64,000 nt of DNA from assembly GCF_018320785.1 (NCBI RefSeq), contig NC_054875.1, positions 7,264,132 through 7,328,131 on the forward strand, read 5' to 3'. A program made the position numbers and the translations under genes. The DNA comes from Cheilinus undulatus (taxonomy: Eukaryota > Chordata > Actinopteri > Labriformes > Labridae). The notes below the pieces were generated by a model. That model had not been told where the DNA came from. It saw nothing but the letters and a program-made list of their open reading frames with translations, and searched no databases. Below are positions 21,042-33,600 of the stretch, piece by piece. Within the stretch, counting starts at the first letter, position 1. Every line of letters starts with the position of its first letter.

Positions 21042-22755
21042 TTCCTGAGGGCCTAACAGGGTCACCGTTTTAACCATAAACTGTCAACCTCATTTCACCG
21101 GTAATAAGATATGAAAATAAAAACAATAACTTTGCACCGATGATAAACGATTTTGAGGTAAAAGCCTCATAATCTGAGAAAAGTAAATTTATTAGTTCAA
21201 AAAGGTCAATACATGAAATTTAAATTTAAAAATTATGTTTTTAAAGGCAAATATATATCAACTCATTCAGTGCCATAGACGTATATATACGTCAAAGTGT
21301 CTTTTCGGCGGCTGGCACAAGGGGGTGCCCTCACGCTCCCTGTGAGTAATTTTGTGGCTTCTGGGATACGTAGTCGGAACGCTACAATCGGAAGTGATGG
21401 TAGATCAAACATCAGAGGTAGAGACCCTGGGGTCAAAGAGCAGAGCGATCGTTACGGAAGTAATCTAAGCTAAAAGTTCTAACTTAGACGCTGGAAGAAA
21501 CTAAACTTTTGCCTGAGAAATCGCTTACTCACTGAAAACGACACTGAACTTAACGACAGCAAATCCAGGGATCGGTGCTTTAATTCATCCTTGTGGTCAA
21601 GAGGCTAAAGAATGCTGCGAGGTTCCCCCCCATGCGTTGGAGGAATAAGGCAGCTTCTCGCCAGCTGGATGCATACAGCAACAAGCAGGAGAGGACGTGG
21701 GCGTATAGGGGGGTCCCGTGGAGGCCGTCCAGTTCCAGAGTGTGAATGGCATGACAGTGACTGGAAGCATTGTTATTTATTTTACAATAAAATAATATTT
21801 GTAATACAATTTTCAGATGTCTTTTATGTCATTGAAGGCAAAATTATAACATTCAAATCACTGTTCTGCTTGACAGACTCTCGTTCACAAAAATGCATTT
21901 TTCTCAGCTTTCTAGAAAAAAAGTGGTCTTTTTGGTGAAACTAGCCTCTACTCAACTTAAGATAAATCAAGAACAGAACAAGCTACAAACAAACGTTTTT
22001 TTCCATGATGAAATAGAGAGATTCTTCTTTCATTTGAGCTGTTTGATGTTTTCAAAATCGTAGTACAAAATATTCTGTGGGTCTTGAAAGATGACTCAAA
22101 ATGGCCAAAAACACTGGCACAAGGCACTTTCCATTTTATAAAAGGGCTGGCACTGAATGAGTTAAAAAGAGAGTCAAAATCATGATTTTAAAGGTCAAAA
22201 TATGAAATACAATTTGCAATCATGAAGTTAAAATTCAAAATATGATTCAAAATTTTAAATTGTGAGTCTAAAAGTTCAAACTGTGGGATTATGAAGTCAA
22301 AGTCAGGAGTTGAAAATATGAGATAAATACAAAATAATTAGTTAAAAATGTCAGAACATGACTTAAAATTTTAAATTATGACTTTGAAAGCTCAAAATAC
22401 TGTATGTCAGAATTATGAGTTGAAATGCTCAAAATACAAAATAAAAAGCCAAAATCCCAAGTTTGAGTCCTTATTATGAGATGCAAAATTGAAAATATGA
22501 AAAATTAAAGACAAATCAATTTGTTTTCCCACATCCCTGACTTTTATCTAATTATTTTCTCTCCTTACTTTTTCAGACTTTATGACTTAACAAGGATTTC
22601 TTAAATCATCAAGGATAAGTTTACATTTTTATACATGAAGAAATCTGCATACTGATGGGCCACTTATAACAGAAATATCATGATCTTGCGGGCCGGATTT
22701 AACTGTTCCACGGGCCGGATTTGGCCCCCGGGCCTTGAGTTTGACACCCCTGATT
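21042..22755. mobile_element. hAT-like AT-rich element ending in GACACCCCTG
   Basis: The right end GGCCTTGAGTTTGACACCCCTG is typical of a widespread vertebrate hAT-type repeat (CAGGGGTGTCAAACTC on the other strand). The body is a run of TCAAAATATGA/TTAAAATT words. A related copy is at 53505-54290; comparing the two shows a later insertion at 21260-22163 here. The left end is truncated. Confidence 0.7.
21260..22163. mobile_element. piggyBac-like non-autonomous element (about 0.9 kb)
   Basis: Perfect 16-bp terminal inverted repeats AACTCATTCAGTGCCA (21260-21275) and TGGCACTGAATGAGTT (22148-22163). Read as CTCATTCAG...CTGAATGAG, it is flanked by TCAA on the left and TTAA on the right, fitting a TTAA target with one mutation. 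The related repeat at 53760-53800 lacks this segment and serves as an empty site. No transposase was found; the open frame at 21612-21938 has no motif I recognise. Confidence 0.8.
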
Positions 22756-23154
22756 TAATCTGTTCAACATTAGTAGACTATCTAATTACATGACAATGCT
22801 ATTGAACGTTTCTCCACATGAGGTCACTGTTGTTGTTCTTGCACTGGCTGTAGCTGTAGGCTTTAGTTGTCACCTCCTCAAAATGCATTGTCATGTTGTG
22901 CGACTGCTTCAAGCTAGTTTTACATGAGGTTTAATTTGGAGTTCACAGCAGAACTTAAGATTCATGCTGTTCTCCAGAGCCAGAAACAATGACAGTAGAA
23001 CTTTGCTGCTGTTTACTGTAAGAGGCTCTTGGATTGAAAAAGTCTGAATATAAATACCCTGGCATGTGGATGGTGGTCTTAACATTTAAATACCAGGTAA
23101 ACACCCTTGTCACCAAGTTGCAACAAAAGGTTGTTTTTCTGTAAAGGAATAAAT

Positions 23155-23745
23155 CTGGCTTTCTTTTATTTTGTAGGCAGAGAGTTGTTGAGGCTGTGTA
23201 GTTATCAGTTATGGATTATGGTGATGTGATTTACAGAAATGCTGCAGCATCAGCTCCGAAGCCTTTGGACAGTGTGCATTACTCTGCTCTTAGATTTCTA
23301 ACTAGTGATTGGTACAGCACTCGTCTTTCTGTCCTGTATGAGAGGGCTGGTTGGCCTTCCCAACAAGAGAAGCGTATCAAAAATTGGTTATGTATCTTTA
23401 AGGCACTCATTGGAAAAGACTCACTTCTTAAAGTCCCTCAAGTTTGTACTGATCTTGGTAAAAGTGTTTTCCTTTAGTACCCTGAGCTCATGGAACACCC
23501 ACCAACAGACTCTAAAGATTAAGACTTTGATTTCTAACCACTTTGTTTTGCAGTGCAGCTGTTTTACATGACTTCAGTTAATCTTTCTTTATGAGCGACT
23601 CTGTTGTTTTTCCTCAGTGATTGTTTCTGTTTCATTGTGCTGTGGTTTTAATGTGCTTGTTATCTCGACAGCGTTAGAAATTAGGGAAACCTCAACGTCC
23701 TTTCGAGAATAAATAAAGGTTTGAAATGAAATGTGATGGAAAAGA
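23155..23745 (+). mobile_element. LINE 3' end (L2/CR1-like) with TGAAA tail
   Basis: The frame from 23211 reads MDYGDVIYRNAAASAPKPLD and SVHYSALRFLTSDWYSTRL, the C-terminal part of reverse-transcriptase proteins in fish LINEs. The 3' end at about 23730 runs into AATAAAGGTTTGAAATGAAATG, a short tandem tail usual for such elements. It is truncated at its 5' side. Confidence 0.82.
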
Positions 23746-24529
23746 TAAAACCTATGCATGGCTGGTACAACAAGCAACTGTTAATCTTTTAATTTCATGG
23801 GGTTCTTGTTATTCAGTTTGTCATTTGTTTTTCAGAGAGAAGGATAGGATGGAAGAGAGAGGAAAGGAAAGGAGAGGAGGCAGGAGGGCATACGGTCTGC
23901 ACTTGTAACGGTAAAGGTAAATGTAAATTTAAGTCATGCATGCATGTTATGCACAAAGTGAAGTTAACTTCTCACCTTTTTTGAGTTCATCAAGTTTTAA
24001 CACAACTGCATTGTCTTTCATTTGTCCTTTAGAAAGAACAAGCAATGGCAGGAGAGGAGAGTGATGGAGGAGAGAGGAGAGGAAAGGAAGAAGTGCAGAA
24101 ATATGACTGAAAAGCACAAGATGGAAAAATCTTATCTCATGGGCTTTCAGAACAATAACACAGTTGACGACTGAAGACCTGGGCTGCTCAGCTGTGACCA
24201 GCTCTGCTGTTCACTTCTTATTTAGAAATAAAGATTTTGTTCAGTAAAAAGGCACCTCACAAGGCGTATTTACTAAACAGAAAAAATGAAATGAATATTG
24301 AGTTTCACATAAAAGGATTCCACATTTGCCCTGGAAGTGATCCCAGAATAGGCACGAGTTCTGGCACTGAAAATTCAATTTTTTTAGAATAAAATCAAGC
24401 ATGGTAAAGATCAGGTTAACTGTTTTATTTTTTTAAATGTAAACTTTATTGGGATGGATGTTTTTCCTTTACTGTAATTCTTCTTGAGTATATGGTATGG
24501 GCTTAATACTTTAAGAATAGTCAGTCAGC

Positions 24530-24535
24530 TTTATT
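24530..24535 (-). terminator. Polyadenylation signal, transglutaminase copy A
   Basis: AATAAA on the minus strand (context GCTAATAAAGC) about 100 bases after the copy A stop codon. The convergent modular locus has its own AATAAA at 24227-24232, so the two transcripts would end about 300 bases apart. Confidence 0.65.
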
Positions 24536-24636
24536 AGCGTAGCACATTAAAACAAACAAGTTGAATGGAAGTGCTTCACAGTATAAAAAGGTAAAACATC
24601 AAAAAAATTTGCTAGCAATATGTTCACAAAAGTTCT

Positions 24637-27600
24637 TCAGTGTTTCTCATTCTTGACGGACACTTTGTGGAAACTTCTGGAAACGACACTGGGGCAGTCG
24701 CTGTGTGAGAAAGTGGCCGTCAAGATTTTGGTTCCAGGAGAAGATGCCATGATGGACACCTGCTTCTCTATCTTCTCTCCAGGCTTCAGAAGAGCAAGTC
24801 TAGGAGAGAAAAGAGAGACTTGTTTTTTACTCATGGCACACAGAGGAGCTCCAGGACGGTCCTGAAACTGTTTGGAGACAACAATAATGGCAATAACTTA
24901 AAGGCAACTAAGTTTTGCCCTCTTTATATAAGTAGTCTTTACCAACTTACCTGCTAATACTTCAAATAAAAAAGGAAAAGTTTACCAGCAAAGACTTTTA
25001 ACTATACTAAAAGAATTGTATACACTTACTGGATCAAAATCATATTTGCATGTGAAATAAAGACATTTTCAATCTTTTAAAGTGTACAAAGAGTAAGCTG
25101 CATGCTCTAGTGTCAGGTAATCATTAAAAATAGTCTCCCTCAAAATAAATCAATGCCTGCTGTACTTAGAGAGGAATGGTTGAGCATTTATGTAAGGGAT
25201 TTCTTGAGGTAATCTGTTGGATAAGAAAAAAGAAGCTGAATTTTATGACTGTGTCTGCTTCATCCTCGACTGTATTCACTCTAACAACAAAAATGTTCTT
25301 CCTGCCACTTTCAAAACAAACCTGGCAGCATTCCCAAACCACATTCCTGCCACACTTTCCTCTGAACAACAAACTGTATTTCCAGTCCAGCTCAGACATA
25401 AAAGAGCATGCAGCACCACAGGAGTGTCTGGAGCATTGTCTTCTTTATATGGCACCTGTTTTATCTGAGGAGTCATGGCAGCAACAACCAGATGGACAGC
25501 TTAATTATGATTTATTGTATCTCCTGAAGTCTAAATGTCAACAGACTCACCTGGCCTGCTGTTTGTCCTCTAACAAACCAGATCCCTCCACTGTCAGCAC
25601 CGCTCCATTCAGAGTTTTGGAAAACGTGTTGATGAAAGAAACCTGGGCTTTTTGCTTCTCTTTTAGCCTGATGCTGTCACCTCCTTCAATCTATGGAAAA
25701 GCCCAGTGATATGACTTTCAAATATGTTTAAATGAGTGCATGATCTTCACATTAACAGCATTTCTATGGTCATGAGCCATGCAGCACTTTTCCCTGTGCA
25801 CTGTGCAATTGTTTAAAAGTACCTCCACCTGGTCAGGTACACCTGACATCAGTGGAGGAGGAGGAAAGAAGAAAAAAGAAGTCTCACCTCTATAGTTATC
25901 TGTGGTGAGCTTATGTTAAACTCCTGTGCTGCCAGGGCTCTTTCATCCGTCTTCATGTCTTTTATCACCACAGCGACGTTCACAATGTCATCACCTGCCA
26001 GGTATGCCTCGTACTCAGAGGGAGGGATGGTGTGTGCAAGCTTCAAAACTGCAGAGAATGTGTAGGGTGTGGGAAAACAATAATAAAAGCAAATATAAAG
26101 ATGCTGGCAGTATCTAGTGTTAATTTTCAGGGTGTGTGGTGGATGTCTTCTCACCTTCTCCAGCCTTTATGTGCACTTTTTTGCTCATTCTCCAGAAGCT
26201 CTCTTGCAGGCCGCTGTTAAACTCTTTGAGCTGAGCGTTGAGGTATTCCATCAGGACTCGGGGGCTGTTTGACTGGTTTGTGACTGTCGCACACATGATG
26301 ATACTGTCACCCATTGATGGCACCCCCTCTATGTTTAGGGACACCTCCAAACCTTGGGAAGATCTTCCTAGAGATGAAGATCCTCCTAGAGATGATCCTC
26401 CTAGAGACGAGGAGGATGAGTACATGGTCTGAAAATGCTTTTGAATAAAACACTTAATATTTTTACAGGTAAAGGAAACATCAGTGCTACTGTTACATCC
26501 TTCAAACATTTACACAATACAAAGTTTCAGTTTTTGTTTGTTTTTGGACGTAGTCTCGCCATGTAGAAAATGCTGACTCTGCCTAATTCAATTCTTTCAA
26601 TCTAGAAAAAATGCTAAGAGGTGGAACTTTGGACAAACAAAGCAGCTAAAGCTCATCTGTTAGTCATCCTAGCCCTGGCCCTATTATGCAAAACTATGCC
26701 TAACTACAATTTTTACTGATATTTCAACATGTATTAATGTTGAATGTTGACAGCTGTAAAAGCTTACCTGCTCTACCTAGTAATGGACAAGACTGCAGGG
26801 TGCTACGTGAAGAACCGAACGTTGCTATAAAAGGAAAGGATGGAAAACAGTCAATGGTACACTAGGAAAGTATTAAAAGTATTTCAAGATGATAAATTGA
26901 CAAAGCCAGAATACATACTGTAAACTTATTACTGGCTCCATTCACATTAAATGTACCAGACCTTCAAAGATAGATCAGAAAGAGGTATCTTAGATATAAC
27001 TCAGTTCTTAAAGTATTTGGCTTGCTCCATTTTCTAGGTTTTGCCCCCTTGCCCATTGAAACAGAGTCACAAAGGGTTGTGTTGAAATCTTCTCCTAAGA
27101 AATGGGACGACCCTTCAGCATTTATGTAAATGGAGCTAGGTGGTAGGGGGAAGGGATGTATTTGAATTCTGCCTTGTGATCTGTGAAGGTGGAACAGTTC
27201 TACTTGCTTAGAAGGCTATGCTTAAAAGATGCTCCATGGTTTAGTCAAGCTCCCCCTATGGATAGATATATTTATGACAATGACTATTATAAACAATAAC
27301 ATTAGTTCAAATATATTAATATATAGTAGCATGAATCTGAATATGAGGGTGCAAGAAGCTTTATGCTATAAAGGAGGAGGCTGGGGTGGAGGAGGTTAAG
27401 CTTTGCTGGCAGCAGCCGGTGGTGCATCAACATTAATGCAGGCAGGAATTAGTGAGAAGTGGGTCATGTTAAAATACACCGCTGTGTTGAGAGAAAGAGC
27501 TGTGATTGGCTGTGGGAGCTGGGAGGCGATAGGGTCAGCTGGCTATCAGCTGATCACAGCTGGGTGCATGATTCCTGCATGAACTAACACTAGGCTTCAT

Positions 27601-30600
27601 AAACATGAACATGCTTTGCACTAATACTGACCGCTGCACTTGTTCACCATCATCATAGTAGCAGGTTTTTCTACTGGAAAACAGCAGAAAAAAAACTTTA
27701 CATTAATACATGGAGAACATGTATAGGCAGTAAGTTAAGATTCTCTGCCACAGATCCACTGGCCTCTCCTTAATGCTCCGTATACAGTGTCTAGAGGCTG
27801 ATCTCCCGAAAGAAGAAAAACAAATAAAAAAATCCAATTTACTATCTGCTACTATGTTCCCTCAGTGCTTCATAAATCAAGATGTTGTTAATATTTTGGT
27901 TGGCAAAGTTTTTACCATTTACAGTGTTGTCCTAAATTAGTCACAAACAAAAAAACACACCATCGAATTTGACTCGACAAAATGTTTGTTTACAGAATTA
28001 ACATAGTAGCATTGCACTGCGCTGAAATTAAGGAGTACATTACAGTCAAGCACAATTTTCTGTGGGCCACATTTCATTCAATTTTTAGAATTTGCTGTGG
28101 GCTAATCAAAGACTGCATTTGGCCCCCGGGCCATAGTTTGGACACCTCTGGTCTATAAGCATGTCAGTGATAGAACACTATCACATGTACTGGGTAATTC
28201 TTAAACTCTACAAACCATCATAGCTGGGTTGACGGAGAAAAATTGGAGTAACTGGACATTTTTAATGCTCTAAATTGTTGATGTGTCGGTTGCTGTTTAA
28301 GTCAACTTAAATCTTGGACCTTTTATTTCGTTTGTTAATTATTTGAGACCAAACAAAGAGATGATCCTATTTCATGAGTTTGATTCAATTAAGAAAACCC
28401 TCATAAAGAGCAAAGCATGCAAAGACTTTTGCACTTGTTTTTTTAAGAAGGGTAAGTTTGATATAAGATAAATTAAGCTATTGGGATCCCTAAGTACACT
28501 GTATAAAGATTAGTTATAGCATTTTTCTATAGTATTAGAAACTCTAGAACTCTAACTTTTCCCAAGAAAAATGAGATATAAACAATTTAAAATCTATTTT
28601 CTAATTCAATTTAGGTCAACAGTAAAGGTGCCATGGTAAATCTTTTAACAATAGTCAAATCTGCCCTGTTTTTGAACACGGTAAAAGTGAAGAAAGCTCC
28701 TTGTGTCTTACTCTTCCTGCTCTTGTAAGCAGGTGTGAGATTCTCTGGTCTGTCTGAGCCGACACTCTTGGTGTAGATCAGCTGTCCCACTGCCTCAGTG
28801 TTCACCTTCCTCCCCACCACCAGTCCATCACGCACAATAAGGCGAACGATGTCAGCATCAACAGAAGCGTGGATGAACGGGGTGTCAAATGGAGCACCAA
28901 GGCAATGCTGCTGAATGGCTACAACCGGGCAAGGGCCACAGCAGAAAATCCCTGTAGAGAATGATATGTTTAATGTTTATGTACAGTCTTCTGAGCCATC
29001 TATTGGGTTAATTTAAGTCTAATAATGTGTAAATTCTAAATAAAAAAACACCAGTGTTTTTGGTCATTAATAGAGAAGTAAGCTGCAATACTGAATGAGT
29101 TTTCTTTGGTGGTGAGCATCAAATCTAATAAGGATTAACTTGCTTTTTAAAGCAGCTTTGAATGGACAGTCAAGGATTTATAGTTTTTTTTTTATGCATC
29201 CAATGTTTTCAGTTAAAGAGGTTCTCATCTTAAACCAGTTTTTGCAGGAGCCAACCTGCACTCTTCTCCTGTGGAGTCGGGTCCACAACCTGCCAGCCAT
29301 CAAACCCAGAACCAAGGTCTGGACGCCTCATCCAACACTCCAACCAAACGTGGAAGTTCCTGAAAGAATACAAATCAACATGTACAGCTGCACACATTTA
29401 TTATAAACAATTAGCCAATGAGTTAGCAGTCACTGAAAATACTGACATGCAAGGGTGATGAATAAAAATTAGGATGAATCTAAAAGAGGAGAGACTGTCT
29501 TGGATTTGCAATATGACAATTCAACTTGATTACAAAGGGCAACCGACTGTTGTCTTTGTGTTTTGACAGTAAGGAAACCTACCAAATACTGTCCTTTGAA
29601 AGGTTGAGCTTTTCCCCAGTGCTTGAGTAATATTCTTCTATTGACAAGCTGCCATCGCCATCATGGGCAGCGTTAAACACCGTCACCACCCTGGAGGGAA
29701 TCCCCAGCACTCTCATCACTGAAAAAAAAAGAAACAATTTTAAAATTCAGGGTATTTTAAAACGTGTGTTTACATAGAGAACAAAATGTTCAGAATGACT
29801 GGTAAAGCTCTGGGGAAAAAAAGCCACATCAATAATGATGATGATGATGATACTGTCTAAAAGCACATTCCACTGAAGGCATATCCTCTTCCTGTGTGTT
29901 TTTGTCTTACCCTTCACAAAGAAATCTGGTTTGATGTTTAGGGTTGCACACAATGATGCAAAATATCCATCTATCCATGTTTTTATCCATACATACATGT
30001 TTGTATGCATCCATCAATCTGTACCTGTTTTTATCCATCCATGTTTTTATTCATCTGTACATACATATTTTTATCTATCCATGTTATTTTCCATTCATGC
30101 TATTATCCATCCATGTCATTATCCATCCATGGTTGCATTCATCCATGTTATTATCCATCCATGTCATTATCCATCCATGGTTGCATTAATCCATGTTATT
30201 ATCCATCCATGTCATTATCCATCCATGGTTGCATTCATCCATGTTATTATCCATCCATGTTATTATCCATCCATGGTTGCATTCATCCATGTTATTATCC
30301 ATCCATGTTATTATCCATCCATGGTTGCATTCATCCATGTTATTATCCATCCATGGTTGCATATATCCATGTTATTATCCATCAATGTCATTATCCATCC
30401 ATGGTTGCATTCATCCATGTTATTATCCATCCATCCATGTTTTATCCATCCATGTCATTATCCATCCATCCATCTGTTTTTATCTGTCCATTAATCCATC
30501 CATAATTTTTTATCCATCCATCCATTCAAATGTTTTCATTCTTCCATCCACCATTAAATTTATTCATCTATGACTGTTTTCTTCAATGTTCCATCCTTCC

Positions 30601-33600
30601 ACCCATGCATCTTGCCATCCATAGATCAATCCATCTATGTTTCTAACCGTCCTTCAATGTTTTCATTCATCCATCCAGCCAGCAATGATTCCATTAGTCC
30701 ATTGATTCAGCCATCCTTCCCTCTGTATGCTTATATCCTTCCATCCACCATTTATATTCATTCATCTATGAATGATTTCATCCATCCATTCTTCCATCCA
30801 TCCATCCATCCATCCATCCATCCAACCTGGTGTTGGTTTGGTGTTGCAGTATGCTTAGTAAGTCAACATATATATCCCTCTCCACAGCAACATTTTCCAG
30901 CTTGAGTTCAGGTGTTCCCAAACCGGGTGGAAATGTTATTCCTCTAGCGAGTTCCAGGTCTATCCTGGGGACCTTACGTTGGATGTGCCCAGAAGATTTC
31001 CACAGAGAGGCAGCAATGAAGCACCATAATCAGATGCCCAAACCATTTCAGTTGCCTCCTTTCCATTCAAAGAAGCAGTGCTCTACTCCAACCATCCCCC
31101 ATGACACTTCAGCTCTTCACCCAATCTCTAAGCCTGAGCCCAGCAACTTCCTTAGGAATCTCATTTCAACCACATGCATCCATGATCTCATTCTTTTGGT
31201 CACTACCTAAACTCATGACCATAGGAGTTTGAATATGTCTGGATCTTGGTCATGAGTGAGGGAAAATGGACCATGACACTGACAAGTGGATTGGTGCTGT
31301 AGCTAAAGTATTGTAGGCCTTGCACTGGACCGTTGTGGTTGAAAGGGAGCTGTCTAAAATGTTTATAATAGTTTATCTCATCCTATAAGTGACACTGTAA
31401 GCAACAAAAACTTTAAAAACAGAATGATGCTGAGTGTGACAGGTATGTTAAATGAAGTAACATGTTATAGATAGCATAAATAGCCATGCTTTTGTTCAAA
31501 AAGCTGCAGAATTACAAAATTACACAAAGTACCTGTGCAGAGGACAGAAGCAAAGACCCAGCACTGTCCGTAACGTACAGGGCTGCAGTTTGAAGAAGCC
31601 CAGTGGTGGAGGATGTCAGCGCTGCTGCTCCAATCTGTAGGTTTGACACCATCCTTATAGCTGCCCTGCCACTTCCCCATCAGAATCCCCAGGTCGTCAT
31701 TGCAGTTCACCTGGGACAAGAGCAGACACAGTAGTGACCTTTTCAGGAGTAAATTCTGCCGTGATATGTTGCATGCTTTATCACAGATCCATACATTTTT
31801 ATCCCTCACCATTGCACAGAGCACCCTGCTGAGGTAGACTGGGTCTGCTCGTAGAGCGTAGTCTTCATTTTTGTCCTTCTGGTGCTGTGGACTGACCTGC
31901 AGAAGCTGTAGACACGCCTCCAGGACCCCAGGCTCATACTGCACAAACAGAACCACAGCACAGCTTTGGAGTCTTACTAAATGCAAATGCACTGTGATAA
32001 TACAAGATGCAAGTATGATCTTAGGTGAATTTAACACACCTGACCAAATGACCAAGGCCTCCTGTTTATGTTCAGTGGGGTGCCGATGTACATCAACCCA
32101 TAGTCACTTTTAATATATTCTTCTATATGGGCATCTAGTGGCATGTACACAGGGTCTTCTGGAAAGTAATTCAGTTTGTTGAAATGGCAGCCATTTTCCA
32201 CTAACATCAACCTCAGGTTGGGCAGCTCAAATGCAATAATGTAGTCTTTATTGTAAGTTTCTCCTGGATTACTACCAGTTCACTGTGTCTTGCTTGAACA
32301 GCAATCAAAAAGAGAAAAAAGCTGTAAAAGTCTTTGTTGGAACAGGGCCAAATTCAACAAAGTAGTCACATCATACAAGCTCAATATTCAATCAGTTGTG
32401 TTCAGCTCTCCCTAGCTGGCATGATCATTTGGATTATAGATGTTATGGTATTAAATAGTCTAGCTGTCTAATCCCTACATGTAAAAATGGAGATTAAATC
32501 CCCTGTAACAATTATAATTACAAACTTAGTCATACATAAACTGTAATATTTTAGTCTATTTACTCATTTGCACGTCATTTATTAACTTATTTATTTTAAG
32601 GCAGTTTTATATTACATAAGCTATGTCTGCTGGGCGTTTTCCTACTTATTCCATTTAATGGCCTCCCCAACCACACATTTACTTTATTATTCTTGTTTAG
32701 TGCCTTACAATGGGTGAAATATAAGCAGTAAATTCTTCAAATAAAAGGGGCACCGGATAACAAAGCTGCTAAGCTGTGTGTTATGTATATGCATAGAAGC
32801 TACTGAGTTCAGCTCTGACCTGTGGCTCCTTTACTTCATGTCTTTCCCACTCTCCTATCCCTGTTTGCATCTCTATGTCCACTGTACACTAATTGTTTTT
32901 GCTAATAATGTTAGCTAGCAGTAACGTTGGGTAGCTTCGTTGGCTATTGCACATTAGCCATTTTTGTATGTTTTATTTTATTCTGGCCGTATTTTAAGGT
33001 AAGAGAACCTAACTTGTTTATCAATTTACCATAAACCACTGTTTATATCATATAAATCAGTGTCCAGAGCACAATTGCGTGAATAACCTTTCAGGTATTC
33101 ACAACATTTTTCTGTTGATAATTTTAGAGTCCCTGTCTTGATGGCATTTCTGAACCTAGAACCTAAGGCCTACTTTAGCATTTGATCCTCCCCTGAGTGC
33201 TATATCAAAGGTAAATGATGAATGATTAAAATTCTTAAAATACATTTGGTGTCAACAGGAAGGAATATTTCTTGAGTACCTTGAAGCCAAGGGTTGCAGA
33301 GCAGGATGAATGTACCCACTACATACGTCCTCCTATTGTGTCTGGTTTCTATGTGGAGAAGAAGCTCATAAAGAGCCACTGAGGACAGAACAGGAGAGCA
33401 GATGTGGATGGTGACTGACTTTGGGTGTATGCCGCTTTGGTAGACTTTGGCAGACCATCTTAAGGGGTCGCGCCACTCGTCAGAGAACTGGACTCTCATC
33501 CTCTCGGACATATCACCTGTATAATGAAAGAAAACAGTTGTTACTATGACAACTCCAAAACAGACAACTCCACTCTCATCTTTGGATTGTGTGTCTGTTA

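Larger units (their letters stand above)
19640..24174 (+). pseudogene. Unrecognised locus with repeated exon-like modules, possibly a gene
   Basis: I do not recognise this protein. From about 19670 to 20050 a 39-42 bp repeat encodes GGSKAVKVSLVSA/GPSEALKASPLVSA-type units, with one frameshift near 19860. Then comes RLWYVPVPKWARHLKLYL and a strong donor AG|GTGAGT at 20150. The next exon-like block (20501-20574, acceptor TTTTTACAG) joins in frame and encodes FSQREERRYERRWEGIKSAL before donor GTAGGT. Related blocks, each with an acceptor-like CTTTCAG or CTTTTAG and most with a donor, start near 20684, 20901, 23836 and 24034. The last can be read to TGA at 24172-24174, followed by AATAAA at 24227-24232. 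Phases do not all agree, and the purine-rich text is open in several frames. It is convergent with transglutaminase copy A, and pieces recur in units 2 and 3. It could be a fast-evolving gene, a decayed gene, or a repeat. Confidence 0.45.

Noticed and set aside
25176..25709. 177-codon + strand open frame
   Set aside because: It lies antisense to transglutaminase copy A exon 14 and its introns; no motif, and the minus-strand exon explains the conservation.
26238..26432. + strand frame with acidic [14 protein letters not shown] repeats
   Set aside because: Complement of the Gly-Ser-Leu repeat in transglutaminase copy A exon 12.
29931..30573. Long open frames (up to 187 codons) rich in His, Pro, Ser and Ile on the + strand
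   Set aside because: They follow from the CATC-type tandem repeat, whose 48-bp unit leaves all three frames open; no start, splice or homology support.
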